Assembly: GCA_947467145.1 (NCBI GenBank)
Contig: CANIGJ010000001.1
Span: 124,001-188,000, forward strand
From: Rhodospirillaceae bacterium
GTDB lineage: Bacteria > Pseudomonadota > Alphaproteobacteria > Rhodospirillales > UBA2165
Reading direction: 5' to 3'
DNA length: 64,000 nt
Every line of letters starts with the position of its first letter. Within the stretch, counting starts at the first letter, position 1. The notes under the pieces were generated by a model that did not search any database, had not been told where the DNA came from, and saw only the letters and a program-made list of their open reading frames with translations. Positions 1-9,657 of the stretch are shown in pieces. Position numbers and translations under genes: made by a program.

Positions 1-1563
1 CCCGTCCATGTGCTGCTGACCGGCACGCCGAATGAGCGCGACCGCCGCCTGACTGTCGAACGCGCGCCCGCCTTCGGCCTCGTCGGCAAGTCGGTCCAGG
101 TCCGTATCAAGGTCGAGGATCGGCCCGATCGCACGCAGAACACCGCACCGCTGACCGTGCGAATCGACGGCGGCACACCGTTCCAGCGCAATGTGCGGGT
201 CGGCGGCGAAAGCGATATCGAGATCCCCATCGAACATGGTGGTGCTACCATCGTCGAGCTTGAGGTTCAGGGCCTGCCGAACGAGCTGTCGCTCGCCAAC
301 AACCGCGCCGTGCTGTCGGTCAGTGGCGTGCGCGACCGCCTGAAGGTGCTGCTCGTGTCCGGCCAGCCGCATCTCGGCGAACGCACCTGGCGTAATCTGT
401 TGAAATCCGACCCATCGGTCGATCTCGTCCACTTCACCATCCTGCGCCCGCCGGAAAAGAACGATTTCACGCCGCTCAACGAGCTGGCGCTGATTTCCTT
501 CCCGACGCGCGAATTGTTCGAAGTGAAGCTGCACGAATTCGACCTGATCGTGTTCGATCGTTACTTCGAGCGCGGCGTGCTGCCGCCGGCCTATTTCAAC
601 AACATCTCCGACTATGTCGAAAAAGGCGGCGCGGTGCTGGCCGCGGTCGGTCCCGATTACGCGGGCCCGCGCAGCATCTATCGCACGCCGATGGCGCGCA
701 TCCTGCCCGGAGCCCCCACCGACAAGGTTTTCGAAGAACCCTTCCGCGCCCAGATCGGCGGCGTCGGCATGCGCCATCCCGTGTCATCCGGCCTGCTCGA
801 CAATGCCGGTAAGACTCCCGAATGGGGCCACTGGTACCGCCAGGTCGACACCGAAGTGCAACGCGGCGAGGTCGTCATGACGGGTGTCAACGACCGCCCG
901 CTCCTCGTGCTCGATCGCGTCGGCAAGGGCCGCGTGGCGACCTTCATGAGCGACCATGTCTGGCTGTGGGCGCGCGGCCACGAAAACGGTGGGCCGCATT
1001 CCGAACTGATCCGTCGCCTCGTGCATTGGCTGATGAAGGAACCCGACCTTGAGGAAGAAGATCTCAAGGCGCAGGTCGACGCCGACAAGCTGACCATCAT
1101 CCGCCGCTCGCTCGAAGAACAGATCCCGCCGGTCACCATCACCGCACCGTCGGGCGCGCAAGAGATCGTGACCCTGACGCCGGACGGACGCGGTGCCGCG
1201 ACCACCACGCTCACCGCGCGCGAAACCGGGCTTTATAAGATCGAGGATGGGCGCAAGCGCGCCATGGCGGCAGTCGGCGAACTGAACCCGCCGGAATTGT
1301 CCGATCTGCGCGCCACCCCCGATCGCTTGGCGCCGTATGTGAAGGCGACCGGCGGCGGGATTTCCTGGATCAGCGAAGGCATTCCCGATTTCCGCCGCAC
1401 CCGGCCGGGCCGCGATTCGGCCGGCAGTGGCTGGCTCGGCCTGACGCGCAACGAATCCTACGTCGTCACCGGCGTGAAGCAATTGCCGTTGCTGCCGGCA
1501 CTGCTGTTCCTGCTGCTCTGCGCCGGCACGGTGATGCTCGCCTGGTGGCGCGAAGGCCGCTGA
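1..1563 (+). CDS. C-terminal part of large membrane protein with glutamine-amidotransferase-like fold (5' truncated)
   Basis: The reading frame is open from the first base, so the gene starts outside the window; the GTG at 10 is only the first in-frame start candidate. The visible part has beta-rich segments, then a Rossmann-like region (about residues 110-330 of the visible part) resembling the class I glutamine-amidotransferase fold found in large membrane proteins next to MoxR/DUF58/BatA-type genes in alphaproteobacteria. I see no clear catalytic Cys-His-Glu triad, so it is probably non-enzymatic. A single hydrophobic segment just before the C-terminus (LLPALLFLLLCAGTVMLAWW) followed by Arg residues anchors the bulk of the protein outside the cytoplasm. 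Its TGA overlaps the ATG of the next gene (TGATG). The family assignment is inference; the true length is unknown. Confidence 0.75.
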   Translation, partial: PVHVLLTGTPNERDRRLTVERAPAFGLVGKSVQVRIKVEDRPDRTQNTAPLTVRIDGGTPFQRNVRVGGESDIEIPIEHGGATIVELEVQGLPNELSLANNRAVLSVSGVRDRLKVLLVSGQPHLGERTWRNLLKSDPSVDLVHFTILRPPEKNDFTPLNELALISFPTRELFEVKLHEFDLIVFDRYFERGVLPPAYFNNISDYVEKGGAVLAAVGPDYAGPRSIYRTPMARILPGAPTDKVFEEPFRAQIGGVGMRHPVSSGLLDNAGKTPEWGHWYRQVDTEVQRGEVVMTGVNDRPLLVLDRVGKGRVATFMSDHVWLWARGHENGGPHSELIRRLVHWLMKEPDLEEEDLKAQVDADKLTIIRRSLEEQIPPVTITAPSGAQEIVTLTPDGRGAATTTLTARETGLYKIEDGRKRAMAAVGELNPPELSDLRATPDRLAPYVKATGGGISWISEGIPDFRRTRPGRDSAGSGWLGLTRNESYVVTGVKQLPLLPALLFLLLCAGTVMLAWWREGR

Positions 1564-2093
1564 TGCCCACAAGGTTTTTTTGGGCGCTCGGCATTCTAGC
1601 TGGCGTGTTTTTCCTTGTATCGGCTGAGCCGGCGGCCGCGCAAAACGAACCCTGCACGCTGCGCTGTACAACCATTCATCAATTCTTCGATGACGAGCTG
1701 GCCTCGATAATCCCGCTAACGTGCGACGCCGAAGCGAGGCGCTGCACCGGCAAGGGGGCATTGCGGATCAACGGCGAAAACGTCCCCACGTTGGTCACGG
1801 GCACGTTCGCGGGCATCGCCTTGATGCTCAAGATCGATACGGCTCATGGGGTACTGACCGGCGGCCGTCCGGTCGACACGATGGGCGCCGCACCCGACGG
1901 GACGTTTCAGGTCGTCCTGGGATCGGCTCCCGAACCACAAGCGAAACGCGTGGCACTGCGTTGGTTTATATTGAAAACTCCCTCGGGTCAGAACGTCCGC
2001 CTTGAACAGAATGTCGGCGGCCATCTCAACGTGCTGATCAACAATTATATGCCGGCGCCCAATGCTCCGGCCGGGCGGGCAGCGCCGCTTTAG
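1563..2093 (+). CDS. Small secreted protein of unknown function
   Basis: 176 aa. The ATG at 1563 overlaps the upstream TGA by one base (TGATG), which suggests translational coupling; a GTG at 1545 is in frame but would only lengthen the N-terminus ahead of the signal peptide. The N-terminus is a clear Sec signal: MPTRFF, a hydrophobic core, then a likely cleavage after AAAQ around residue 26. The mature part has four cysteines near its start (CTLRC, then CDAEARRC), which could form two disulfides in the periplasm. I do not recognise the family. The coupling to the amidotransferase-like membrane protein suggests an envelope role, but that is inference. Confidence 0.75.
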   Translation: MPTRFFWALGILAGVFFLVSAEPAAAQNEPCTLRCTTIHQFFDDELASIIPLTCDAEARRCTGKGALRINGENVPTLVTGTFAGIALMLKIDTAHGVLTGGRPVDTMGAAPDGTFQVVLGSAPEPQAKRVALRWFILKTPSGQNVRLEQNVGGHLNVLINNYMPAPNAPAGRAAPL

Positions 2094-2159
2094 ACCTCGT
2101 GCATCGCCGCGTATTTGCCGCTACACTCTTCCCGTCAAAGTATTAAGGGGACCTCATCT

Positions 2160-2504
2160 ATGCCGTTCGTCAGGCGCAATGCCGAAGCCAAAGTCGAAGC
2201 GGTGTACGCACATCCGGTCGAAGGGGCGAACGAAGAATTGCCTCACGGCCATCCCGACCTACTCGAATTCCTAGGGATCACCGCGCGCGCCATCATCGAC
2301 GCCGATCCCTGGATCAAGGCGGACTTATCGCTCGCCCGCGTTACCGAAGATTTGCTGAGCATTCTGATGGAGCGCGGCGTGATTTCCTTCACCGATCTGC
2401 CGATCGGCGCACAGGAAAAGCTGATCGCACGCCAGGGCCTGCGTTCGTCGCAGCTGTCCTATGTACAAAGCCTGTTCGGGTCGAGCGAAGACAATATGCT
2501 CTAA
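2160..2504 (+). CDS. Short conserved hypothetical protein (TrpB-like small protein family)
   Basis: 114 aa, cytoplasmic, with no signal peptide or membrane segment. I chose the ATG at 2160 because it is preceded at a good distance by AAGGGGACC (about 2146-2154); an earlier in-frame ATG at 2115 has no such site. The opening (MPFVRRNAEAKVEAV), the EELP..HPDLLEFLG block and a helical C-terminal half match small proteins often labelled 'tryptophan synthase subunit beta-like' in Proteobacteria. That label is misleading, because none of the PLP-enzyme motifs are present. It converges with gcvPB, whose stop begins one base downstream. Function unknown. Confidence 0.75.
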   Translation: MPFVRRNAEAKVEAVYAHPVEGANEELPHGHPDLLEFLGITARAIIDADPWIKADLSLARVTEDLLSILMERGVISFTDLPIGAQEKLIARQGLRSSQLSYVQSLFGSSEDNML

Positions 2505-4016
2505 TTACTCGGCGGCCAGCTTCGGCGCCGGCGGCGACCAGCGCAGCACCGGGCTGCGCGCGGCGCGCGTCTCGTCCAGGCGACGGCGCGGTGTCAGGGT
2601 CGGGGAGGCCTTGAAGAACTCGACCTCTTTCGCTTTGGCTTTTGCGACCAGGCCCAGCATCAAATCGGCCAGTTGATCGAGCGAGGCGCGGCTTTCCGTT
2701 TCCGTCGGTTCGATCAGGAAGGCGCCATGCACGATGAGCGGGAAATACATCGTCATCGGATGCACGCCTTCGTCGATCATCGCCTTGGCGAAATCGAGGG
2801 TCGTCACACCGGTCTCGGCCAAGAAACGATCGTCGAACAGGACTTCGTGCATGCACGGCCCGGGATAGGACAAGGACAACGCGTTCTGTAACCGCTCGCG
2901 CAGATAATTGGCGTTGAGCACCGCGTCCGCCGAGGCTTGGCGCAATCCGTCGGATCCCATGCTCATCATGTAGCTGAGTGCGCGCACGAAGACGCCGAAC
3001 TGGCCGTTGAAACCCTTCATGCGGCCGTAAGGTTGCGCACCGGACTGTTCTTCGGTTTCGACCAGACGGAAGCCGTCGCCATCCTTGACGACAAACGGCA
3101 ACGGCGCAAAAGCCGCCAAGGCTTTGGACAATACCACCGGCCCCGCGCCCGGCCCGCCACCGCCATGCGGCGTCGAGAAGGTTTTGTGCAAATTGAGATG
3201 CATGGCATCGACGCCGAGATCGCCTGGCCGCACGCGGCCGACGATGGCGTTGAAATTGGCGCCGTCGCAATAGACGAAGCCGCCAGCGTCATGCACCGCG
3301 GCGCTGATCGCGACGATGTCGTCCTCGAACAGACCGCAAGTATTGGGGTTGGTGATCATGAAGGCGGCGACATCGGGACCGAGGCGCTTTTTGAGTGCCG
3401 CGAGATCGACGCGGCCGCCCTCGGTGCCCGGCACCGATTCGACCTCGTAGCCGCACATATGCGCGCTGGCCGGATTGGTGCCATGCGCGGATTCGGCGAC
3501 CAGCACGACCTTGCGCGCATCGCCGCGCGCCTCAAGGGCGGCACGGATGGTCATCAGGCCGGTCAATTCGCCATGCGCGCCGGCAGCGGGCGACAGTGCG
3601 ACCGCCGGCATGCCGGTCAAGGTCATCAGCCAATGGGCAAGTTCGTCCATCAACGCGAGCGCGCCCTGCACGCTGGATTGCGGCTGCAGCGGGTGCAGAT
3701 CGGCGAGCCCGGGGGTGCGCGCCATTTTTTCGTTGAGGCGCGGATTGTGTTTCATCGTGCACGACCCGAGCGGATAGATGCCGGCATCGATCGCGTAATT
3801 GTTGCGGCTCATGCGGACGTAATGGCGCACGACCTGCGGCTCGGACAGGCCCGGCAGACCCATGGCTTTCTTGCGCTTGGCGACGCCTAAGCGATTGTCG
3901 TGCGCGGGAACGTCGGGCAGATCGACCGCCGTTCGTCCGGCCTTGTCCTGCTCGAAGATCAGCTTTTCTTCGAGATCGAGACCGCGATTGCCGGTGGTCG
4001 TGAAACTGACGGTCAT
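2505..4016 (-). CDS. gcvPB: Glycine dehydrogenase (decarboxylating) subunit 2
   Basis: 503 aa. PLP-binding half of the split P-protein of the glycine cleavage system, which decarboxylates glycine and passes the aminomethyl group to lipoylated GcvH. The PLP-lysine motif HLNLHKTF followed by [13 protein letters not shown] is intact, as are the upstream [13 protein letters not shown] and NPNTCGLFE segments. The ATG at 4016 overlaps the gcvPA stop (ATGA), as expected for two subunits made in equal amounts. Last gene of the gcvT-gcvH-gcvPA-gcvPB operon. Length is normal for the split form. Confidence 0.97.
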   Translation of the reverse strand: MTVSFTTTGNRGLDLEEKLIFEQDKAGRTAVDLPDVPAHDNRLGVAKRKKAMGLPGLSEPQVVRHYVRMSRNNYAIDAGIYPLGSCTMKHNPRLNEKMARTPGLADLHPLQPQSSVQGALALMDELAHWLMTLTGMPAVALSPAAGAHGELTGLMTIRAALEARGDARKVVLVAESAHGTNPASAHMCGYEVESVPGTEGGRVDLAALKKRLGPDVAAFMITNPNTCGLFEDDIVAISAAVHDAGGFVYCDGANFNAIVGRVRPGDLGVDAMHLNLHKTFSTPHGGGGPGAGPVVLSKALAAFAPLPFVVKDGDGFRLVETEEQSGAQPYGRMKGFNGQFGVFVRALSYMMSMGSDGLRQASADAVLNANYLRERLQNALSLSYPGPCMHEVLFDDRFLAETGVTTLDFAKAMIDEGVHPMTMYFPLIVHGAFLIEPTETESRASLDQLADLMLGLVAKAKAKEVEFFKASPTLTPRRRLDETRAARSPVLRWSPPAPKLAAE

Positions 4017-5359
4017 TTGAGCACCTCGGTCAGGCCGTCCGCAAGGCGATCCATATCCTCGTCCGTCGTCATTTCCGTGGCCGCCACCAACAGCAGGTTC
4101 GCGAGCCCCTTGTCCTTCGGGAACAAACGCCCGCCCGGAACGCCGGCCAGGATGTCGCGTTTGGCCAACGCATCGACGACCTCGGTCGCGTTCTTCGGCA
4201 AGCGCAGGGTGAATTCATTGAAGAAGGTATCGTTGAGCAACTCGACACCTTTCAGGCTCCCCAGTTTCTTGGCGAGCACCGAAGCCTTGGCGTGATTGAC
4301 CTCGGCCAAGCGCGTGAACCCGGCCTCACCCAGAAGCGTCAAATGGATCGTGAAGGCGAGCGCGCACAGGCCCGAATTCGTGCAGATGTTGCTCGTCGCC
4401 TTTTCGCGGCGGATATGTTGCTCGCGCGTCGACAAGGTCAGCACCCAGCCACGTTTGCCGTCAGCATCGATGGTTTCGCCGCAGAGGCGGCCCGGCATCT
4501 GGCGCAGGAATTTTTCGCGTACGGCGAACAGGCCGACATGCGGCCCACCAAAGCTCATCGGATTGCCGAGCGACTGGCCTTCGGCCGCAACGATATCGGC
4601 GCCCATATCGCCGGGCGACATTAGCGCACCCAACGACACGATTTCATTCACCACGACGACCAGCAAAGCGCCCTTAGCATGGCAGGCATCGGCCAAGGCT
4701 GAATAATCGCGCACGCGGCCGAACACATCGGGGTTCTGCACGATCACGCAGGACGTATCGGCATCGATTGTGGCAGATGCATCCTCGTTGCCACTCACAT
4801 CGGCGGGGAGTGCCGCGATCTCGATATTCATGAAGCGCGCGCTGGTCTCGGTCACGTCACGGTAATGCGGATGCAGGCCGCCGGACAGTACGATCCGGTC
4901 ACGGCGCGCCACCCGGCAGGCCATGAGGGCGGCTTCGGCGCAGGCCGTCGCGCCGTCGTACATGGACGCGTTCGCGATCTCCATGCCCGTGATGAGCGCG
5001 ACTTGGGTCTGGAACTCGAACAGGGCCTGCAACGTGCCTTGCGAGATTTCCGGCTGATAGGGCGTATAGGAGGTCAGATACTCGCTGCGCTGGATCAGAT
5101 GATCGACGCTGGCCGGCACATGGTGGAAATAATTCCCCGCCCCCAGAAAGAACGGCGCGGACGACGCACCCAGATTGCGGGCGGCGAACCTGCGGATACG
5201 GCGTTCGACTTCGATCTCGCCGGCATGGGCCGGCAGATCGACCGGTTTGTCGAGTAGCGCCGCGCTGGGCACGCCGCGATAGAGGTCCTCAACGCGGCCG
5301 ACACCGATGGTCGCCAACATGGCGCGGCGATCCTCGTCGGTGAGCGGCAGATAACGCAT
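4013..5359 (-). CDS. gcvPA: Glycine dehydrogenase (decarboxylating) subunit 1
   Basis: 448 aa, the N-terminal-half homologue of the P-protein; it pairs with GcvPB to form the active alpha2beta2 glycine decarboxylase. Diagnostic segments are [14 protein letters not shown] near residue 70, the [15 protein letters not shown] motif and [12 protein letters not shown]. It lacks the PLP lysine, as this subunit should. The ATG at 5359 shares one base with the gcvH TAA (TAATG) and the 3' end overlaps gcvPB by four bases, so the operon looks translationally coupled throughout. Confidence 0.97.
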   Translation of the reverse strand: MRYLPLTDEDRRAMLATIGVGRVEDLYRGVPSAALLDKPVDLPAHAGEIEVERRIRRFAARNLGASSAPFFLGAGNYFHHVPASVDHLIQRSEYLTSYTPYQPEISQGTLQALFEFQTQVALITGMEIANASMYDGATACAEAALMACRVARRDRIVLSGGLHPHYRDVTETSARFMNIEIAALPADVSGNEDASATIDADTSCVIVQNPDVFGRVRDYSALADACHAKGALLVVVVNEIVSLGALMSPGDMGADIVAAEGQSLGNPMSFGGPHVGLFAVREKFLRQMPGRLCGETIDADGKRGWVLTLSTREQHIRREKATSNICTNSGLCALAFTIHLTLLGEAGFTRLAEVNHAKASVLAKKLGSLKGVELLNDTFFNEFTLRLPKNATEVVDALAKRDILAGVPGGRLFPKDKGLANLLLVAATEMTTDEDMDRLADGLTEVLK

Positions 5360-5736
5360 TATTCGAGTCCCTTCACGAACTCCTTGTATTCTTTCGCATC
5401 CATCAGCGAGTCGAGTTCGGATTCATCGTCGATCTCGATCTTGAAGAACCAGCCATCACCGGTCGAATCCTCGTTCACCAGTTCGGGCTTGTCGTTCAGG
5501 GCCTCGTTGATCTCGACGATTTTACCGGAGATCGGCGCGTAAACTTCCGCCGCCGCCTTCACCGATTCGACCACCGCCGCCTGATCGCCCATGGCGAAGC
5601 TTTTGCCTTCGTCGGGCAATTCGACGAAAACCACATCACCTAATTGCCCTTGCGCGTAATCGGTGATGCCGACCGTGGCGACGTCGCCTTCAACGGCGAC
5701 CCATTCGTGCTGGTCGGTATATTTCAATGCGGCCAT
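5359..5736 (-). CDS. gcvH: Glycine cleavage system H protein
   Basis: 125 aa lipoyl carrier that shuttles the aminomethyl group between P-, T- and L-proteins. The lipoylation site is the lysine in [14 protein letters not shown], in the usual beta-hairpin position. I start at the ATG at 5736 ([12 protein letters not shown]), which has GGAG about 8 bases upstream; a TTG at 5751 would add five residues and overlaps the gcvT stop region. An acidic C-terminal half is typical of H proteins. No lipoamide dehydrogenase (L-protein) gene is in the window; it is usually shared with 2-oxoacid dehydrogenases elsewhere. Confidence 0.97.
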   Translation of the reverse strand: MAALKYTDQHEWVAVEGDVATVGITDYAQGQLGDVVFVELPDEGKSFAMGDQAAVVESVKAAAEVYAPISGKIVEINEALNDKPELVNEDSTGDGWFFKIEIDDESELDSLMDAKEYKEFVKGLE

Positions 5737-5747
5737 GGCTGCTCCAT

Positions 5748-6848
5748 TCAACCTTTGTGATAACGATGCGCGACAAACGGCAGTCGCGTGACCTTTGAGA
5801 CGATTTTCTTGTCGCGTACGGAAATGGCAAGCGCGGTGCCGTCGGCGGCCGCGACCGTCGCAACATATCCCATGGCGATGGGGCGATCGATGGTCGGCCC
5901 GAACCCGCCGCTGGTGATCGTGCCTATGGCGGCACCGGACGCATCGGCGATATCGGCGTGATCGCGCACCGGCACGCGGCCTTCGGGCAGGATGCCGACG
6001 CGCTTGCGCAGCACCCCTTCAGCCAATTGTTTCTGGATGATTGCCGCGCCGGCAAAGCCGCCTTCGGTACGTCGACGTTTGCCGATCGACCAGGTCAATG
6101 CGGCCTCGACCGGTGTCGTCGTCAAATCGATATCGTGGCCGTACAGGCACAGCCCGGCTTCCAGCCGCAACGTATCGCGCGCACCGAGACCGGCGGGCTT
6201 CACGCGCGCATCCTTCAGCAAGGTCTGCGCCAGCGCTTCGGCCTGGGCATTGGGCGCGGAAATCTCTACCCCGTCCTCGCCGGTATAGCCCGAGCGCGAC
6301 ACCAGGCATTCGATCCCGGCGATGGTGAAGGGTGCCAAGCTCATGAAACTCAGCTTGGCGATGCCCGGGCAGAGGCCGTCCATCACCGCGATCGCCGCCG
6401 GGCCCTGCAACGCGATCAACGCGCGGTCGTCCAGAATTTCGAGGCGGCAATCCTTCGGCAGCGCGGCCGCGATATGGGCGTAGTCGGCGTCCTTGCAGGC
6501 GGCATTCACGACCAGAAACAAATGCCCATCGCGCCTGGTGACCATCAGATCGTCGATGATGCCGCCGGCATCGTTGGTCAGCTGGGTATAGCGGGTATGG
6601 TCAAGCGCGAGCCCCTGGATATCGCCGGGCACCAGCGCCTCAATGGCCTTGGCTGCGTTCGCGCCATGGATGCGCGCCTGGCCCATATGACCGACATCGA
6701 ATAGACCGGCCGCCGCCCGCGTGTGACGATGTTCGGCGAGGATGCCGCTCGGATATTGCACCGGCATCGCATAGCCGGCGAACGGCACCATCTTCGCACC
6801 GAGGCCGACATGAAGCGCATGAAGCGCGGTTTGGTGGAGACCGTTCAT
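5748..6848 (-). CDS. gcvT: Glycine cleavage system aminomethyltransferase (T protein)
   Basis: 366 aa. Transfers the methylene group from aminomethyl-GcvH to tetrahydrofolate and releases ammonia. Typical segments are VPFAGYAMPVQYP near the N-terminus, FDVGHMGQ, the folate-site region around SRSGYTGEDGVEI, and the C-terminal GYV/VARRPFVAHRYHK-like end. I start at the ATG at 6848 (MNGLHQTALHALH), with AAGG upstream; a farther ATG at 6884 would add 12 non-conserved residues. First gene of the gcv operon. The 106-bp leader is too short and lacks the conserved core expected of a tandem glycine riboswitch. Confidence 0.96.
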   Translation of the reverse strand: MNGLHQTALHALHVGLGAKMVPFAGYAMPVQYPSGILAEHRHTRAAAGLFDVGHMGQARIHGANAAKAIEALVPGDIQGLALDHTRYTQLTNDAGGIIDDLMVTRRDGHLFLVVNAACKDADYAHIAAALPKDCRLEILDDRALIALQGPAAIAVMDGLCPGIAKLSFMSLAPFTIAGIECLVSRSGYTGEDGVEISAPNAQAEALAQTLLKDARVKPAGLGARDTLRLEAGLCLYGHDIDLTTTPVEAALTWSIGKRRRTEGGFAGAAIIQKQLAEGVLRKRVGILPEGRVPVRDHADIADASGAAIGTITSGGFGPTIDRPIAMGYVATVAAADGTALAISVRDKKIVSKVTRLPFVAHRYHKG

Positions 6849-6919
6849 ATCGCTCAACCTTACGGATTCGGATGAACGGTGCAATGACGGAACACGCTGC
6901 CCAAGCGATTCGCGTGCGT

Positions 6920-6949
6920 CCCAATTTACCGTACGTGGATAAGATTGGG
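6920..6949. promoter_or_regulatory. Inverted repeat upstream of the gcv operon
   Basis: CCCAAT (6920-6925) and ATTGGG (6944-6949) flank an 18-base centre that contains the palindrome CGTACG-like core GTAC. It sits about 70 bases upstream of the gcvT start, between the lipoprotein stop (6955) and the operon. It could be an operator for gcv or part of the lipoprotein's 3' hairpin. The role is inference. Confidence 0.35.
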
Positions 6950-6954
6950 CAGTG

Positions 6955-7545
6955 TTAGCGGAACAGACGTCCGGACGTTCGGCTGCGGTTTTCGCGGAGC
7001 TGCTCGTCGGTCAACACGAAGCCCACGAAAATCTGCACGCTTTCGCCGCGCCGTTTTTCGTTCAGGGGAACGCGGATCTCGATGTTCGTGTCGGTCACAT
7101 CAACCTGGGTACGGGCCGCTGACGTTTCGACGGTGCGCGAGAAGTCCGCCCGGCCCTCCGGGCTCGGATAGAACTCGGGCATGGCGACGAAATAATTGAC
7201 CGTCATCTTAAATCCGCTCAGCGCGGGACCCGGCGTTATGATGAACCGCGGACGCAGCCCGAGCTTGACCGCCTTGTACGTCGTCTCGACGGTGGTCTTA
7301 CCCTTTTTGTCGACTTCATAGGAGCAATCGCCCTCGACGCCGATCAGGCGCGCCTCATAGACGATATCGGCGATGTCGCGTCCCGGGCCCTCGCGATAGA
7401 CCGTGATGCGGTTAGCGTCCTCCAGGATCGATGCGGTCGGACAACTGGGCGGCACGATCTTCGAGCCGAAGAGTCCGGTATCCGAACAGCCGGTCAGCGC
7501 GGCCAGGCCGACCGCCGCAACGATCAGGAAACGAACGCGCGTCAC
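6955..7545 (-). CDS. Lipoprotein of unknown function
   Basis: 196 aa. The start is a GTG at 7545 that overlaps the TGA of the upstream CDGSH gene (GTGA). The N-terminus is a lipoprotein signal with lipobox LTGC (residues about 18-21), then a mature domain predicted mostly beta. The C-terminal third (TNIEIRVPLNEKRRGESVQIFVGF) looks like a conserved beta sandwich. It should sit on the inner or outer membrane facing the periplasm; the residue after Cys is Ser, so no Asp+2 retention signal is seen. I do not recognise a named family. The coupling to the CDGSH gene may be incidental. Confidence 0.85.
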   Translation of the reverse strand: MTRVRFLIVAAVGLAALTGCSDTGLFGSKIVPPSCPTASILEDANRITVYREGPGRDIADIVYEARLIGVEGDCSYEVDKKGKTTVETTYKAVKLGLRPRFIITPGPALSGFKMTVNYFVAMPEFYPSPEGRADFSRTVETSAARTQVDVTDTNIEIRVPLNEKRRGESVQIFVGFVLTDEQLRENRSRTSGRLFR

Positions 7546-7781
7546 AACGAGTTGTGCGTGCCGTCGCAGTACGGCTTGGTCGCCGACATTTTGCATCCAC
7601 AGAGCCAAATGGTTTCGTCCTTCTCCGCGACTTTGATCATGGGCCTGAGGTCGGTCACCTTGTGGCTGCCGTCGCAGACCGGCTGCTGCTTGGAGAGACC
7701 GCACGAACACCACGCATAACGTTCGCCCGCCTTGATGACTTTCTCAAAGGGGGCTTTCTGAGCAACGACTGGTTCAGCCAT
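7542..7781 (-). CDS. Double-CDGSH iron-sulfur protein
   Basis: 79 aa. Two CDGSH-type [2Fe-2S] motifs are visible: CSCGLSKQQPVCDGSH and CGCKMSATKPYCDGTH, each giving the C-x-C-x(n)-C-x3-H ligand set (3 Cys, 1 His). This is the tandem, single-chain bacterial form of the mitoNEET-like fold, which is soluble and probably involved in redox or Fe-S handling. I start at ATG 7781 (MAEPVVAQ); an upstream in-frame start at 7799 adds only six residues. Its stop overlaps the start of the lipoprotein gene. Substrate or partner unknown. Confidence 0.93.
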   Translation of the reverse strand: MAEPVVAQKAPFEKVIKAGERYAWCSCGLSKQQPVCDGSHKVTDLRPMIKVAEKDETIWLCGCKMSATKPYCDGTHNSL

Positions 7782-7888
7782 AAGTGAGCACTCCGGCAAT
7801 CTATTCAGCCAGTTTTACTGGTCTGAGGCGGAGTCTAGTGGAGCTACCTTGGCCCGACAAGGCAGCAGACTGGGCGGCGAAAGTCCGT

Positions 7889-9604
7889 TCAGCGGATGTC
7901 GTATAAGGCCGCCGCCAGACGGGCGAGTGCCCGGGCCCGGCCCGACGCATCGGTGATGCCCTTGGCCACTATGAGGCCGCGATCGACGGCGGCGCGCGCC
8001 AAATCGCCCTCGCCCGCCGCGATTCGCTCACCCGCAACATCGGCCAGCATCCAGACCTGATCGAAACTGCTGATCATCTGACGCGTCGCACGATTGGCCA
8101 TTTCCGTCGTCGCCTCGGCATCGGCCGTCATCGACATGCGCGATTGCCCGTTCGCGACGGACCACAGCACAAAGGCGCGGAGCTGATCGTTTTCCATCGA
8201 CCTGGTGGCCTCGATCGCGCGCGTGAATGCCTTTTCACCGTAGCGGCCGCCAATCTCCACCAGCGCCAGCGCGATCTGTCCCGCCGCATATGAACGTGCA
8301 TAAGGCAAATCGATGCCACGCGTCAGGCGCAATGCGTAACCGACCAGGGCGAACGCCTTTTCCTCTTCGCCGCGCCGCGCCATCTCAGCCGCCACCCGGC
8401 CCAAGGCGGCGGCCTTGTAACGATCCGTCTCGATGCGGCCGGCCGTCGCCAACGCATCATCCGAATTGCCGGCCTTCGCCTGCGCCTTGGAGACGCTCAG
8501 TAAAACCGCCGTGCGATCGTCATCGCCGCCGATCTCGCTCAATAACGTCAGCGCGCGGTCCGGTTGGCCCATTTCGGCATAGGCCTGCGCGACGTGCCGC
8601 ATGGCGACACCCCGCTCGCCGGCACTGCTGAAATTTTTGGGCGTGCGGATGATCGTCTGCAGATCGACCAGAACCGTCTGCGCGCGCTTCTCGTTGCCCG
8701 CCTTGGCGATGGCGGCGGCCATTTGCGCATCGAAGGTGACGCGTTTGAGCATGTCATCCAGACCGCGCGCTTCCTTGATGATCGTCTCGGCGGTCTGTTG
8801 CGCGTCCGGCTTGCGGTCCTTGACGATCATGACCTCGACCACGGCCGACATCGCCTCCAGCCGCTTGCTGAGATCCGGGATCAATTCCGCGACCTCGCGC
8901 GATTCCTTCACGCGGTCCTGCTGGGCTAGCGCCCGCGAGATATCGCGCAGCGCCACGATGATCAGGCGGGCGTCGCCGATGCGGCGCACCGTCGAGATCG
9001 CTTCGTCGATCAAACCCGCCTTGGCCTGGCTGACCAAGATCTCACCATAAGCCCAGTCACGCAGTTCGGGCTTGAAGATTGCCTTGGCGCTTTCGACCGC
9101 TTCGCTCAGCAGGCAACGTTCGTCTGGGGCGGCGAAGCAGCCCGATGCGTCGCGCGTCGGATCGGCGCGCTCGCGTTCGCTGTCGTCTTTCAGCAACTTA
9201 CGCGTCTCTTCGCGCTCCATCAGCGCCTTGCGCGCCGCCGCGATCTTTTCGTCGCGCGCGGTTTCGAGTTTTTGCAGCATATTGCCGACCCGATCCTGGG
9301 TCTCCATATGCTCGGCGAGTTCCTTGGAAATCTTGCCGTCGGGGTTACGACCCATGACGCGCTGATAGGCCTCGACCGCGTCGCGCAGATTCTCACTCAT
9401 GCGGCCGTCGATCTCGCCGGAATAGAATCCCAACTTGGTGAGCATATCTTGGATGTGGTGCACCAACTCGCTGGGTGCGCCGATCTCGCCGCCAGGGCGA
9501 TTGTTGAAATCGTCGCGCGGTGCCGCGCTCGCTGGACCGGGAGCGGCGCTCACCAGGGCGACAAACGCGACGAACAGCAGCGACAGGCGACGACGATCGA
9601 TCAT
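7889..9604 (-). CDS. Secreted peptidoglycan-binding-domain protein with TPR-like repeats
   Basis: 571 aa. Sec signal peptide (core LSLLFVAFVALVSAA, likely cut after ASA around residue 28). Residues about 45-95 match the PG_binding_1 helical domain (IQDMLTKLGFYSGEIDGRM...AVEAYQR), which usually binds peptidoglycan. Then comes a charged helical linker (about 100-145, coiled-coil-like) and a long series of alpha-helical hairpins of the TPR/Sel1-like type (for example ALVGYALRLTRG, ARALARLAAALYDI). Likely a periplasmic scaffold tied to the cell wall. No catalytic domain is visible. Divergent from rnhA across 53 bases. Confidence 0.85.
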   Translation of the reverse strand: MIDRRRLSLLFVAFVALVSAAPGPASAAPRDDFNNRPGGEIGAPSELVHHIQDMLTKLGFYSGEIDGRMSENLRDAVEAYQRVMGRNPDGKISKELAEHMETQDRVGNMLQKLETARDEKIAAARKALMEREETRKLLKDDSERERADPTRDASGCFAAPDERCLLSEAVESAKAIFKPELRDWAYGEILVSQAKAGLIDEAISTVRRIGDARLIIVALRDISRALAQQDRVKESREVAELIPDLSKRLEAMSAVVEVMIVKDRKPDAQQTAETIIKEARGLDDMLKRVTFDAQMAAAIAKAGNEKRAQTVLVDLQTIIRTPKNFSSAGERGVAMRHVAQAYAEMGQPDRALTLLSEIGGDDDRTAVLLSVSKAQAKAGNSDDALATAGRIETDRYKAAALGRVAAEMARRGEEEKAFALVGYALRLTRGIDLPYARSYAAGQIALALVEIGGRYGEKAFTRAIEATRSMENDQLRAFVLWSVANGQSRMSMTADAEATTEMANRATRQMISSFDQVWMLADVAGERIAAGEGDLARAAVDRGLIVAKGITDASGRARALARLAAALYDIR

Positions 9605-9657
9605 GGCTGGATATTATTCTATTCCCATTTCTTAACAATTGGGATAATCCGCGAACC

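Noticed and set aside
6849..6954. Possible glycine riboswitch upstream of gcvT
   Set aside because: The gap is only 106 bp and I cannot find the conserved GG-AGAG / CTGG cores or the tandem architecture; only a plain inverted repeat is visible.
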